A DNA stretch of 64,000 nucleotides from Smallanthus sonchifolius (GCA_023525975.1 CM042032.1:74112260-74176259), one strand, 5' to 3'. Counted from the first letter of the stretch, positions 11,463 through 23,160 are shown. Program-made: numbers and translations. Notes: generated by a model not told the origin, from the sequence alone.

Positions 11463-12139
11463 GGAAGACTTAGTAGACTCCGGGATTCTCGGATAGTTTG
11501 TTATGTTTTTTTTGTATTTAATCAGCAGTATGATCGATTAGAACACACAACAATACGCACTTCACAACACAATACAATCGCAAACAACTCTGTAACACAT
11601 AGATCTCGATCATTTACTGCAATCGTTGTACTCATATTCAAGTTTTAATAAAAATTCAGGAGGCAAGTGCCGATTAGTCACATTTTATGCCGAAGATCCT
11701 CAAGGATTAAGGGCTTTCATCATATATTATCGTGTCAACCTTTACATTCACGTTCGTTATTTCACATTTTTATCAAGAACGTTACCTCACATACTAAATT
11801 TGGTTACAAAATTAGTTTAGATAATTTTTACCTAAAACAGTTGTGATGTATTTATTAAAAAAAAAATCTAGATGTTAGTTGTAAAAAAAAAAATTCATGT
11901 CTTGTATGATTATCGGGTTTGTATGGACCCGCCTACAAAACCATTAATCATTTCCCCCAAAAATTTTATATTTATTGTAATTAAATATTTCATGTGTTTT
12001 CCTTGGAATTTGGCATACATATTAATTGCTTTAACAACCCGAACATCACTCATTGATTATTGTAGTCCAAGTGTGGCAAATAGGACGTGTATGAAGATCC
12101 TAGACCACCAATGGGTTTAAGATAAATTTGTTTGGGAGG

Positions 12140-12200
12140 AGGCATCTTTATGGCCTTCCAATGTAGAGGTCTTGGGTTCAAGTCTCACTTGCTGCAATAT
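12140..12200 (+). repeat. SINE-like fragment (box B region)
   Basis: GTAGAGGTCTTGGGTTCAAG matches the box B region of the SINE at 4496-4723, in plus orientation. No tail or duplication is seen. Confidence 0.5.
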
Positions 12201-12203
12201 GCT

Positions 12204-12435
12204 TAGATAGAGATGCACAAAAAAACCGGTTCCTGAACCGGAACCGGTTTTGACCCGCTTTTAAGTGTACCCGGTCCCGACCCGCTTGAAGCCGCCTGTT
12301 CCGAACCGGTTTATATACTCCTTTGATTGACCAGTTCCGAACCGAAACCGGTTCCTATCCGATACTCAGTACCCGGTCCGGAACCGGTTCCGACCGTTGG
12401 AACGGTAGAAAACGAAAAATAACCGTTTTTTTACA
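12204..12435. mobile_element. hAT-like MITE remnant rich in AACCGG
   Basis: Starts near TAGAGATGCACAAAAAAACC and is packed with GAACCGGTTC-type palindromes. The left end resembles hAT-type termini. No matching right end or octamer duplication was found. Confidence 0.4.
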
Positions 12436-12453
12436 ATAGGTTGTGCTAGCCTT

Positions 12454-12680
12454 GTTACAATAACATAGCAAAATTGGCTATGATATGAATAGATATGGTT
12501 TAAAGGCAAAGATCCACTCTCATCTTAAGCAAAATTGGCTATGATATGAATAGATAGGGATCGAGTCCAGATCTACAACGGAGCAAGGGGTGATGTTATT
12601 CGACTAAATTTTCAATGGCTATCATCACATGTCCAACTATCAAATTAAAGGCAAAGATTCACTCTCATCTTAAGCTTAAA
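12454..12680. repeat. short duplicated block shared with 6548-6595
   Basis: About 48 bp starting CTTGTTACAATAACATAGC and ending GAATAGATATGG is near-identical at 6548 and 12454, then both copies diverge. A third partial copy (GCAAAATTGGCTATGATATG) begins near 12529. A second motif, AAAGGCAAAGAT(C/T)CACTCTCA, occurs at about 12502 and 12652. Confidence 0.6.
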
Positions 12681-12894
12681 GTAAACCTCTTACAATGATG
12701 TAATCAACATTCATGAATCGAACTTTCAAAGAACAACAAATTAGAAGTGGCTAATCATGTGTAATATTGGGGATTTGATTTTATACCTTAATCATCAAAC
12801 TAGTTTCCTCAGCTAACTCATCATAATTATCTTTATTCTTCTGTTATCTTTTTCAATCAACACACCATCTATATATTCAGACACACATATATAT

Positions 12895-12896
12895 AC

Positions 12897-12944
<48 letters not shown>
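12895..12944. repeat. (TA)n microsatellite
   Basis: An uninterrupted AT/TA run that forms the left target of the fold-back element beginning at 12945. Confidence 0.9.
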
Positions 12945-12948
<4 letters not shown>

Positions 12949-13274
12949 GTGAGTTCTAGAGAAAACCAATAGTTAGCCGAAAACCGAGAAAACCACCAAA
13001 AAAACCAATTTTAACCAATAATATAATAATATTTATTTTTTATTTTATTTTTTTTTAATTTTTTTTTATAAGAGTATCAATGTAATATAACAATTTTTTA
13101 CCAAAAAATCATTTAAATATTTGCTTACGTTTACGTAACCCATAGTGTTACGTATACGTAAATAGAAAACAAAAAAATTGCGGTTACGTATACGTAATCC
13201 ATAGTATTACACATTGTTTTAGTGGTTTTCTCGGTTTTTGCCTAACTTTGTGGTTTTCTCTGTATCCCTACCCT
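12945..13274. mobile_element. fold-back MITE inside (TA)n
   Basis: About 330 bp with terminal inverted repeats of some 55-60 bp: the left arm AGGGGTGAGTTCTAGAGAAA continues through CCGAAAACCGAGAAAACCAC, and the right arm mirrors it (GTGGTTTTCTCGGTTTTTGC ... CTACCCT). The core is AT-rich, with repeats of TTACGTATACGTAA. Both sides abut TA repeats. No coding sequence. Superfamily not assigned. Confidence 0.75.
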
Positions 13275-13292
13275 ATATATATATATATATAT

Positions 13293-13839
13293 GGGACGGT
13301 TCCACTAAGAAGTGGTTTTCGCTAAGAAATACTAAGAAGTGGGTCAAGCGAACTCCGATTGAGCTCATTCCAGCGGCGTTGGAACCGTCTTATCGAACCC
13401 TAACCCGGACCCAAAAACCTAAACCCCCCTCCACCCGCACCCCCAAAAACCTAAACCCCCCTCCAACCCTACCCCGAAAACCCTAAAACCATCACCCCAC
13501 CCCCAAAAACCTAAACCCCCCGCCCCACCTCTCCAAAAACCTAAACCCCCCTCCCCCAAAAAAAAAAAAACCCTAAACCCCCCACCCCGCTCCCCCCAAC
13601 AAAAAAAAACTAAACCGTAAAATCTAAACCCTAAAAGCTAAACCCTAAGGCTAAACCATAAGGCTAAAACCCTATTCAAACGTAAAAGCTAAACCCTAAA
13701 AGCTAAGATGGTAGAGTTCGACGAGACGGTTCCATCGCCGCTGAAATTAGCTCAATCAGAGTTCGTTTGATATCGTTTCTTAAGGTTTTTGTCATTTCTT
13801 AGATTTCTTAGCGAAAAACTAATTCTTATTTGATTCCCC
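13293..13839. mobile_element. fold-back MITE with telomere-like core
   Basis: About 547 bp, flanked by TA repeats on both sides. Long imperfect inverted arms of roughly 110 bp share the blocks TTCGCTAAGAAAT, CGAACTC(C/T)GATTGAGCT, CAGCGGCG and GGAACCGTC. Ends start GGGACGG and GGGGAATC. The long arms suggest a Mutator-like origin, but this is inference and a 9-bp duplication cannot be read inside a TA repeat. The core (13391-13710) is made of CCTAAACCC-like repeats. No coding sequence. Confidence 0.75.
13391..13710. repeat. degenerate telomere-like repeats in the MITE core
   Basis: Many units of AACCCTAA, CCTAAACCCCCC and AAACCCTAAAAGC, related to the plant telomere repeat CCCTAAA, interspersed with C- and A-runs. 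Strongly strand-asymmetric (C-rich on plus). Confidence 0.7.
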
Positions 13840-13860
13840 TATATATATATATATGTATAC

Positions 13861-13895
13861 TAGTCGGAAACTCGCGCGATGCGGCGACAATTTAA
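13861..13895 (-). mobile_element. candidate Helitron 3' terminus (minus strand)
   Basis: On the minus strand the sequence reads TCGCCGCATCGCGCGA, a hairpin of six base pairs with one bulged C, then 12 bases, then CTAG followed by T. A short GC hairpin 10-12 bases before a CTRR end, inserted before a T, is the Helitron signature. The element would extend to higher coordinates, that is, into the gene-fragment block. The 5' TC end was not located. Confidence 0.45.
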
Positions 13896-14903
13896 AACGC
13901 GCTATTCGTTTTCTGTTTTGTATGTAAAAAGTAAAAATGTTTAAAAAAAATATGAACCGTTAATCAAAAAAATATTAATTTTGAAATCCACTTAGGGTGA
14001 AAGGGGTCGAGCTCGGGTTCGGGGTCGGGTTGTCACGGGTTAGCGGTAACAATGCCACAACCATTAAGGGATCAATCAGGTAGTGGAACCGGCTTCATGA
14101 ACGCATGAAGGAAGGTAGTTGGAGGGAATGTTCAATTTTGACTTTGATAAAACTATTATTATTAGTTAGTTTGACTTCGATTATATATAACTTTTTTTAT
14201 TAATTCTTTATATATATAAGTTTTTTGTATAACATTTTATTATTAATTGTTATAATAATAATTCTTACAACATGTTATAACCATTTGTTTTATTTATATA
14301 GCTAAACATGTACTTTTCTAGTGGTGAACATTTTTGTCATCTGTGTGAAGATCAAAACATCTTGAATGTTAGAACTGTATTTGAAACCAGCGCGATGCTA
14401 CGGTGGCAACAAACAAGTCCTTTAACGTAAAGAAGTTCTTCCATAATTAGGACTTCTCGCTTGGCAATTAGACTCGCTTTGATTGCAAATTAACAAACCG
14501 GGACAACTCGGTCCATTTAGAAGCATCTTATCTAAGTGCTAAACACCTGAAACTTGAATAAAGTTACCATTTTTTGAATTTATTTGGATTATATTTATTT
14601 GAGAAATGATAGTTAATTTACATGTAACAACAAGACTTTTGATCTATTTAGCATTGTTTTTACACAACCCTTTGTTAAAACATAACATAAATTGACTCAT
14701 TACGTAAACACGAAGAATATTAACATGCTCGAAATTTTATATATTAAAATCAAAACCTTCACTGCACTCTGCGCAGTACGACGGGGACGTTGAAACAATG
14801 ATCAAGAAAAAATACAATTTTTAAACCATACAGTATAATATCTAATGCATAAGATACAACCACATTATAATTAGATGTCAAAATTAAAACTAATAAAAAC
14901 TAA
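13896..14903. other. no gene seen
   Basis: Mixed AT-rich DNA without a supported gene. If the Helitron reading is right this is its 3' portion. Confidence 0.4.
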
Positions 14904-14997
14904 TTACTTTCTTGAATTGTAGTTAGCCTCATCGATCCGTTCTGTAGAATTTTGCAGATTAGGTATTGAAGGCAGTGGGAACTCGACGGGTGTGTAC
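14904..14997 (-). pseudogene. possible terminal exon fragment, gene not recognised
   Basis: On the minus strand an acceptor (GATTTACAG) is followed by an open segment that in one frame begins TACACACCC, reads YTPVEFPLPSIPNLQ onward for 30 codons and ends in TAA. The composition looks protein-like, but I do not recognise the family. It lies in the same orientation as the MOR1, BSL and unnamed fragments, which is why I list it. Confidence 0.35.
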
Positions 14998-15316
14998 CTG
15001 TAAATCATTGTCTGCCCGTTTTTATTTTTGTGAAAAACTCATCTCAGTAACAAATAAATAGGGAAAATGGGTCGGGCGGGCAATGTGTCGGTCAGGTTTT
15101 GGACCAGAGAAACGGGTTGTGCTGACCCGCAAACACTTTTCTTTTACCCATTTGTTTTTAACTTTATATACAGTTATGTGTTAAATGTGAATACATAACT
15201 TATGCATCTGAATACAGTTTGGATGATTTTGACCCGTTTAACCCATTGAACCCATTTTTAATAAGCTAAACTTCAAACTCAAAATATGAAAATGAAATAT
15301 CCAACACAAAACATAC

Positions 15317-15440
15317 CAGGAATACATCCAGAGCTTCCAACTCCACCCAAAGCATAAACACAATTTGCGCCTTCTCCACCATCTTTGGCCGGCCCGTAAG
15401 ACATTTTGCCACAACTGCATCGTAAACTTCCTTGGCATAC
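15317..15440 (-). pseudogene. MOR1: MOR1/GEM1 microtubule-associated protein, one exon fragment (TOG domain)
   Basis: MOR1 is the plant XMAP215/Dis1 protein that promotes microtubule growth through TOG domains. This 124-bp segment reads RYAKEVYDAVVAKCLTGRP and then FMLWVELEALDVFL, which matches the first TOG domain of plant MOR1 as I know the family. It is bounded precisely by an acceptor (GGTGTAG before the exon) and a donor (CTG followed by GTATGT), so exon plus intron edges were copied from DNA, not from mRNA. No neighbouring MOR1 exon is found on either side; the full gene has dozens of exons. It is therefore a captured or broken-off fragment, on the same strand as the other gene pieces in this block. 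Confidence 0.8.
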
Positions 15441-16176
15441 CTACACCAGTTCCTCCATTTCACAATAAACATTCTAGTTTCAACAATGAAATGCTATCTC
15501 AATTTCTAAAACAGTTTGAGAGTATTTTATCTTACTATATAATCCTTTCAAATAAGAATGTTGACCAAGGTTAGGCTCGGAGACCACCGCTAACAGAGGA
15601 TTGGTTTCCTTAAATGACGGAAATTGCTATTTATAAATGCCCTGCACTTTGAATAGACAGATATTAGTTATGAAGATACTATATATCTTTTATTGGGTAG
15701 CAAGTTAGCAACCTTTGAAAAAAAACACGTATAATGAACAATTGATAAGATATGTAGCTCTTTCTTAATCTATTAGTAACCTTAGAATTACATAGATTTT
15801 GGAGAGTGGGTGAAAGCAGTCCAAAGATAATTGTGAGAAGGAATGTGACATTTAAAGAAGATTTGATGTATAAGGATGTCATGACCAAAGAGACAGATGA
15901 CAGTTATGGTAATATGAACAATAGTTTGGGAGAAAGTTCAAGTTATCAAAGTAATGGCAGGGGCCTTTGAAAGGATAGAGATCACGGGCTGATGTTCTTA
16001 TCTCAAAAGTCTTATGTAAGAAAGGTATGTAGATAAAATATGGAGATTAAGGTTTTAAAATATATGTAGATAAAATATGTTTTTTAAAATGACTAAGTCA
16101 CACATTCACTAAACATACTCCTAAATCTTCACAATATGCATTATGAAACTAAAATGCCAAAGGATAGTTGGAATAG
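15441..16176. other. no gene seen between MOR1 fragment and retrotransposon nest
   Basis: Contains intron-like and unique DNA. The final five bases, AATAG (16172-16176), are the left target-site copy of the outer retrotransposon. Confidence 0.5.
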
Positions 16177-17888
16177 TGTAAGGCCCCTAAACTAGGAACC
16201 CTATAGTTGGTTCTTTAACGGGTTATTCCTTTGAAAATACTTATTTTAGATATATTAAACTACAGCGGAAGTCTTTCTAAAAACATTAATTGCTATTTAA
16301 TGTCATTAACTTACCTCACGAATGCTTGCACACCAACCCGAGTAGCTCTGCTTCCAATCCAAGATACCTCGTCATGCAGACTAACCTGCAAAACAATCTA
16401 ACGTACATACAAAGTCAGCTACGCTGAGTGAGTTCTAATAGTTTAATTTGAATAAAAGCCAACTCGTCTTATTTATTGTTTATCTCCACCCAAGACCCTC
16501 TGGTCCTTAGAAAATAGTTTTATAAATTATTAAGACATAGATAACCCTGTTATCTTATACTAGCCCCAAAAGTGTTCACCACCCCTGACTCAACCCCCAA
16601 TTATAACTCAGTAAGTCTTTCCGACATGGAACGAGCTTACTACTCTGATAACTCACAATTCACTATACATATTAATCATACACTGGTTAACTCAACCAAC
16701 CTCTAGACACCGACTTACCAGTCCTAACCATGACTCTCATAAACCGACTGACACATCAGCTATACACTATGTACTCGTCTTGAAACAACGGTCAATCTAA
16801 CTCGACACACCACATTGATTCCATCTATTTATCACATCAATATCATCTCGCACACAATTAATATAACTCATCACTTGCATGCAATTTAACACATATAAAT
16901 ACAAACAAACACATACCTCATTACTGCACCCACGTCAAGGATACCCTCGTCACGGCGTTCGACACACCCCGAGCTCATCACTGTCCTGTTGGACATCGTC
17001 ACCTTTGGTGACCTCCCGAAGGACTTCGTCCTCCACAATCCCGTTTTCCATGTCATAATGACAACAACGCAAACACAATACCCGCCGTGTCACAAGGACA
17101 ACGACACAATACACACAACACATGTATAAACACATAACAATATACCCTATATACATGATTCATTAACTGCACCTTCACTTCATACATAGCACTAGGACAA
17201 GACATCCTACACTTATTCATAAGCGTTTAGCTTATATCCCGACTCACCCTGACTAACTCATAACACAATACCCTGCTAATATAGCAACACACTTACAAAT
17301 ACTATATCTCCTTATTTAAGAACGTACCACGTACATGCACACCATGTGACACCTCCTAGTCGTACCCGTACGACCCGTAACTACAATCCCGACTCACCCC
17401 TGTTAGGTCACTATACGACCCGTGACCATATACCCACCTGTAACCCGCAAGTCCTATGGACACACACAGTCCCTTAACCCCACATTTAACTATTTAACTT
17501 CATAAACTCATCGGGTTACACTCCAAGGTTCTTTACCCATTTAATACAATAAAACATTTATAGAAAGTATGTACGATAGGCCTAAAAACATTTAAAAGAC
17601 GGGATTAGAAACTCATCGGTTATGCCGAGTCAAAACCCTGGCTCTGCACCCCGATTACACGTTCAAACCTCAAACCTGCCAAACGTACGATCCATGGTCA
17701 GAACACGTTCTACACACATGCCAAACAACTCCTAAAGCATAACCCCTACACCATCACGTCATCAAAGTTTGGTAATTATCATTCACGAACCCTATTCTCC
17801 TGGGTTTACGCATAATATGGTTCCCGTCTCGATTAGAACTTACGTACACAGACCCAAATTCTCATGCATGTACGTAAACTAGCCATGC
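16177..17888 (-). repeat. left LTR of the outer element, part 1 (3' LTR)
   Basis: Aligns with 35764-37512 of the right LTR. It ends at the CATGC target (17884-17888) where the Athila entered and resumes at 31481. The right LTR shows the uninterrupted site, which proves the order of insertion. Confidence 0.93.
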
Positions 17889-19644
17889 TGATGCGTGTAA
17901 ACTGTATATATATTTTAATAAAGAATTTTCACACAATATGAGTTTTAAAAAAGGGTTTTCACCAAAAACTAATCACACACACATCGGGCAGTGTACCCGT
18001 CGGATAGCAATATAGTAAAGGTAAGAACCGGATATCAATCCGTGGACACGGTGGAATGCGATAATAAACCGGAACTAAAATCTAATCAAGTGAGGGTATA
18101 AAGATATTTTGATGAGTTTTGTTTAATTAACTAACATGCAAATATATGAAAACTAAGCTAAGGTCACAATTCAAACGATTAGGGAGAAAATATCACTTCG
18201 GTGTCGAATCCATCTAGAATACATCCAATACACTCATAGGAACATGGCAATCACACGAAACATAAATTGATTAAACTCTTGTCAAAGATATCTAATCAAA
18301 TGACTATTCGGAAAGCTAGCATGAATTATACAAACTAACCACCTAAAATCATACAATGAAGCTCACGTGTTTAACAATCATGTTAATGTTTATAAAGATT
18401 AAACTAGTTTCCGATTAAGGTACGCTAGTCCAACAACTAGTTGGAAAGATAATATGAACAACACACTACCCACCTCAAGTTGATTAAATTAGACAACAAT
18501 ATGCATTTCTTCAACATACAATGTTCATGTAAAGATTATATAAATTAGGAGAATGTGTCAACAATTCCTAGATAAACATAAAACTAAGCATGAAACATTC
18601 TAACAAACACTTTGTCTTTCCAAACATAAGCATAAGGATACACATACAAATATAATGATTCATAAACAAGACTTCATTCACCATTCCTAGTCAAAAGCCA
18701 TAAACTAGTATAAATACATACACCAATTTATGAATATAAGCATAAACCATAAGTTTTCCAACATAATATGATATACACAAACACAAGTCTTGTAAACATC
18801 TCAAAACACTTGAATACATAATTTCATTGAAGAATAATCATACGGTTGTCATAACATTAACACAATAATTGCCAATAATCCATGAATGTTGTTAAATGTA
18901 TCTAAACTTCATCTAAACCAAAGTGAACAGGAGTTTTAGCCCATCATGAGCACAAGAATTACAAATAAACAGGGAAAAGTAGTGAGAAACATGATATGAA
19001 AACAAGAATCAAACCACTCCTCCAAGCCTAAATGTTGTTGTTGATGTAAGATGATCCTCTTGATGTTGTATCCTCTCCAAGAATCTTGAAATATGGCTAG
19101 AACAAGAGAAATACGAGCTGGAACAGTAGACTTTCTCCCTGGTTGCTTGATGTCTGAATGAGAGTTTAAGTTCTGTTTAAATAGAAAAGGGGAGGCACGA
19201 CCGTGCCAAGTGCAAAGGCGCGGTCGCGTCTAGGTCTTTGCCGCGACCGTGTGACAGAGGGTTGACCGATCCGGAGCTTCCATTGGGTCTCTTGCTTTGA
19301 GGTGTCAGACTCACGGGTGTTCCTGCGACCGTGTGGAGGCAGGGCACGGTTGTGCCTTGCCTTTTGGCTTGGTGCGGTCGTGCCATGTACGGGGCGCGAC
19401 CGTGCTTAGGGTTTGCAAGTTAGGCACGACGGTGCCAATTAGGGGCACGACCGTGCCTTCATCACAGAAACCCTAAAAACTTCACTTTTTATCCTGGAAT
19501 CTTCTTGTTTGTTCACAAGCTTCACAAAAACCTACAAAACAGGAAATGAAGCAAATAAGTGCCTAAACGTTGAATATAACCAAGAATTGATCGTTAAATG
19601 AGCGAAGTTTTGTGCCAAAAAGATGTGTAAGTACTAACACATCA
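17889..19644 (-). repeat. Athila 3' LTR (1756 bp)
   Basis: Begins TGATGCGTGTAAAC and ends ACTAACACATCA on plus. Matches 29697-31475 with few differences; it lacks a 23-bp unit that is duplicated in the other LTR. The last 450 bp carry nine copies of the GGCACGACCGTGCC-type motif. Confidence 0.96.
19191..19465. repeat. GGCACGACCGTGCC motif cluster in the Athila LTR
   Basis: Nine near-palindromic copies (variants such as GGCGCGGTCGCG, GCGCGACCGTGC, GGCACGACGGTGCC) in both orientations and with irregular spacing of 15-80 bp. CpG-dense in an otherwise AT-rich LTR. The same cluster recurs in the other LTR at 31001-31290. Confidence 0.8.
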
Positions 19645-19662
19645 AACAACCCCACACTTGAA
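19645..19662 (-). other. Athila polypurine tract region
   Basis: On the minus strand GTGTGGGGTTGTT abuts the 3' LTR, the position where plus-strand DNA synthesis is primed in LTR elements. Confidence 0.55.
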
Positions 19663-21553
19663 CATTGCTTGTCCTCAAGCAATAAATCAAAATAAAACAA
19701 AACTTCCAATGACACTATGGATCAATTCGGAAAACCGTAAGCATTAATAAATTTATAAAGGTTTGACAAGAAATGCAAAATTAACTAAATGAAACCCAAT
19801 GAACCCAATGAAGTGAAAACCGAATGAGCAAATGAATATGCCTAGGAAATCATTAGCATGCAACTTTATGCTTCTCACAATGTTCACACACACTCGGGAA
19901 TATATATGATCATACAAGTAATGGTGTATGTATAGAACACTCAAATGCCAAGACAATTAACATGCATAAATCATAAGCTTATTAAAAGATCAAATCTCTA
20001 TCAACTAACATGAAACAAAGCACAAATCAAGAGGGCTTTAAACGGGTTGTAACTTGGCAATGGTTAAGGGTAAGGAAATGGAATTTAAAAGTGGCTAAAT
20101 GGCTAAAAACCCGGCGGTTATGCTAATTCAAAAACTAAAACACTTCTAATATGAAAAATAAACTAACTAATACTTCCGTATATAGGTAAGAGCTAACAAC
20201 CGAATTCTTTCCATCTTTGCTCACAAAATTGCTCTAATCGACTATATTTCACCTGATTTTGTTTTTTTTTTCACTATTTCTTTTCTTTAGAAGGGAACTA
20301 AGTCAATATGCATCTTTCCTTAGCTAAAAACTTCTCAAGAATTTGAAGATTACAACAAAGTAAAAGCTATAAAATTAACATTAGCCGACCGGATTTCTAA
20401 CACGGGTAAAAAATAGAATAAATAAGTAAAAAGGCTAATGAAGGTTTAATGGCGGTGTAATGTGGGTAATAAAAGAAAGAACATGGGATAGGCTCAACGT
20501 GGTTAACTAGTGGATATGTTCGGGTAAGGGAAAACAAAGATAAAAGGCTAACAAAGTGGTTTATCCTAATGCCTCAATCATTTTTATGCAATATTTATGT
20601 TCATGATTTCGAAATGTATACTAAAAGCAAGTTCTAACAAGCATGAAACATCCGGCACACTCAAATCCGCAAAAACGAGAGCAAACAATGTCTAAAGCTA
20701 TCAAGGCTCAAAAATAAACTCACGGAAACGGAAAGGAATGGGTGTAAGCAAAAGGTTACATGCAATTCATTCGTTTAGCCCACTAAAACTCATGGTTATC
20801 ACAAAAAATTGGGTTTGACTCAATGGAATTTCTATCTCAATTGCTTTCGAAAAATCAAACCTCTATTATTTACTAAAAATTGAATGCTAAACGGTTAACT
20901 TTTAATTTAGTGCCAATAAAAAATTATGAAGGAATATTTTGCAAAAAATGAATCGATAAAATGCTAAAAGGACTAACAATGCGCGAATACAATCCCACCC
21001 TACACTTAGAATTGTACATTGCCCTCAATGTACAACAAAAAAATAATGTAAAGCGAAGAATGAACACCCAACCCCACACTTAGAAACATACATTGCCCAC
21101 AATGTATACAAAAACATGCAAAGCAAAATGGAATGCAATGTAATGGAGTGTGAAGGGATAACTGAAACTTCCCTCGTGTCGATCATGGCACACGCAAAAA
21201 TCCAACCCACAACAATGACGTTCCACGTAGTTCCATGTAGTTCCACAATTCCAAGATCTAATCAAGACTAACATCAAACACAGATCAGTAACATCAAGCC
21301 AAAATATAAACACAAATATATACAACAGTACATGGAAACAAAAGTACAAGGAAACAAAAGTACAACATAAACGCCGTAGCGCGATACAAGAGTTTGTACA
21401 ATACAACAAAAGTACAACTCACAAAAGGTGATACCAAAACAGTGGAGGGCACTACTCCTCCATCTCAAAATCCTCAAGAGCAAGGCCGGCACCCTCTGCT
21501 CCATCTCCTCCGGGTGGTGGTGACTGATGATGCGGTGGTGGTGATAGCTGATG
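19663..21553 (-). other. Athila 3' untranslated region
   Basis: About 1.9 kb between the last ORF and the polypurine tract with no conserved reading frame. It holds repeated CCCACACTTAGAA-type blocks next to small inverted repeats (GTACATTGCCCTCAATGTAC near 21013; ATACATTGCCCACAATGTAT near 21089). Confidence 0.7.
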
Positions 21554-22762
21554 CTACGGTGATGGTGGTGGCTGATGCTGATCGGGCTGCTGCCCTGGCT
21601 GCATAAAGAATGGGAGGGGAACCACGTATGGTGCCCCGCCAGCAGCAGCAGCGGCGCACTGGACCTCATACTGCCAGGCCCAGTAGCGCATGAATAAATC
21701 ATGGGAGACGGTCACCGGAGGTGGTGGTGGAGGCGGAGGAGGTGGAGGAGGAGGCGGAACAACTGGATCCTCGACATGATGCTCGTGGTGCTCCTGCTCC
21801 TGTTGAGCTACGTGTGCCTGATGGGCGGCGGAAATAGCCTCGGCCTCGGCCTGGACAACATCTGGATCGGGGCCCGGACGGTCTGGATCCCATACCCGTC
21901 CCCATCTGTCAACCAATCTAATCCCTCCTGCGCCTCGACGAGCTACGTGCATGTTTCTGAGTGTCTGCACGGTCATCACGATGGTCTCGGCCACAGGGGT
22001 CAGGTCCCCTATCAAATCGTCGGTCAGCAGCTGAAAGTGCCTCGCCAACTTGGTCACAAAGTGACCTCCACAGATGGCGCTGGTAACATCGCGCCCCGAG
22101 CTGTTCACCAAGTACCCCGCGATAGAGTGCGCAAGATTGCAAGTGCGCGGGCGTACAAGGCAAAACAGATAGAATAACTCCCTCAAATTCACTACCGTCT
22201 CTCCCTGCCCTCGCCCAGATATGGAATAAACGCAGCGATGAAGAACACGGTGTAGCGGATCCCGAAGGCTCGAAGCTTTGGTCAAACTCGGATCGTAAAT
22301 CCCAAAACCAAACTCATGCCAGAACTGGTCCTTATCCTCCTCTGTCGGGAACTCGGTGGTACCCTCAGTGAATATCTCAGTCTGGAGCTCCTGTCTTGTG
22401 TACAATCCTAACAATCTCCCAAACCGGGCAACCGACATCACTCGCCACTCCCCACCTAACCTAAACCTAATCGTCTCGGGCTGTTCTAGGTCTAAGCAAG
22501 GATAATCGAACTCATATGTGGAGAAAAACTCCATCACAAGCTCTATATACTGGATAGCATGGAACCTGAACAAGCGGCGCCAGGGGGCGGTGACAAGATC
22601 GTCCCATCGGTCCCTCTGACCAATGGCATCTATGGCGGCCGGCTCCAAACGACGAGCGGCTAGAATCCGGCCTCTGCGGGGCCACAAAACATCCAAACGA
22701 GCCTCGTACTCGTGCTCGTTCATGTCAAACTCGAGGTACGGGTGGTCCCTGTTGCCTGCCAT
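21554..22762 (-). CDS. Athila ORF after integrase (ATHILA ORF1-like, env position)
   Basis: 402 aa from ATG at 22762 (the frame extends two codons upstream without another ATG). This is the extra gene that Athila elements carry downstream of pol. It contains WPRRGRILAARRLEP, WRRLFRFHAIQYIELVMEFF, and RFRLGGEWRVMSVARFGRLL, which resemble the ATHILA ORF1 / plant transposon protein family. Near the C-terminus are an Ala/Gln/Glu/His stretch and a run of 14 Pro encoded by GGTGGAGG-type repeats on plus. I see no signal peptide, furin-like site or membrane segment, so an envelope role is not supported. The frame is intact while gag-pol is broken. Function in the element is unknown; family assignment is moderately sure. 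Confidence 0.75.
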   Translation of the reverse strand: MAGNRDHPYLEFDMNEHEYEARLDVLWPRRGRILAARRLEPAAIDAIGQRDRWDDLVTAPWRRLFRFHAIQYIELVMEFFSTYEFDYPCLDLEQPETIRFRLGGEWRVMSVARFGRLLGLYTRQELQTEIFTEGTTEFPTEEDKDQFWHEFGFGIYDPSLTKASSLRDPLHRVLHRCVYSISGRGQGETVVNLRELFYLFCLVRPRTCNLAHSIAGYLVNSSGRDVTSAICGGHFVTKLARHFQLLTDDLIGDLTPVAETIVMTVQTLRNMHVARRGAGGIRLVDRWGRVWDPDRPGPDPDVVQAEAEAISAAHQAHVAQQEQEHHEHHVEDPVVPPPPPPPPPPPPPPVTVSHDLFMRYWAWQYEVQCAAAAAGGAPYVVPLPFFMQPGQQPDQHQPPPSP

Positions 22763-22849
22763 CTGCACGACAACAAAAATGAAATCAGAACAGTTATGAA
22801 GACGCTAGACTGAATTTATGAAGTTTCTGACCAAAATTATGAAGGGGCA

Positions 22850-23160
22850 CGGTCGCGCCTGGGAAGGGGCACGACCGCGCTTAGGCCAAAATCCAAACCC
22901 ACGGCCGTGCCTTGGGCGGCTACGGGCAGTCCAACCCAGGAGACACGGTCACGCCTGAGAAGGGCACGACCGCGCCTAGGTCAAAAGAAGGCCACGGCCG
23001 CGCTAGAATGACACACGGGCGCGCCTTGGACAAACCCATGCTAGCACGACCGCGCTAGTGAGAGACACGGCCGTGCTCAATCCAAACCTTCATCCTGGAA
23101 ACCATTTAAGCCAGGCACGACCGCGCCTAGGTCAAGAGCGCGGTCGTGCTCCTCCCCTAA
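22850..23160. repeat. GGCACGACCGCGCC motif cluster, internal copy A
   Basis: About eleven copies (GGGCACGGTCGCGCC, GGCACGACCGCGCC, CACGGCCGTGCC, AGCGCGGTCGTGC and others) in both orientations between the ORF1-like gene and integrase. They are the same motif as in the LTRs, though the surrounding sequence is not LTR. Confidence 0.8.

Larger units (their letters stand above)
9285..12203. other. gene-poor stretch with SINE piece and short palindromes
   Basis: No complete gene. It holds a SINE-like piece (9480-9545, minus), an (AC)n tract with nearby GC-rich inverted motifs (10330-10480), and a weak exon-like segment (11372-11462). The rest is AT-rich. Confidence 0.5.

Noticed and set aside
13391..13710. 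True telomere or chromosome end
   Set aside because: The repeats are degenerate, about 320 bp long, enclosed by MITE arms, and followed by ordinary DNA.
19191..19465. CRISPR-like array
   Set aside because: Spacing is irregular, repeats are in both orientations and imperfect, and this is plant retrotransposon DNA.
21701..22177. Open frames on plus opposite the Athila ORF1-like gene
   Set aside because: Antisense shadows of a GC-rich coding region; no family match and no own context.
21554..22762. Retroviral envelope protein in the Athila
   Set aside because: No signal peptide, cleavage site or membrane anchor is visible, so only the position fits the env label.
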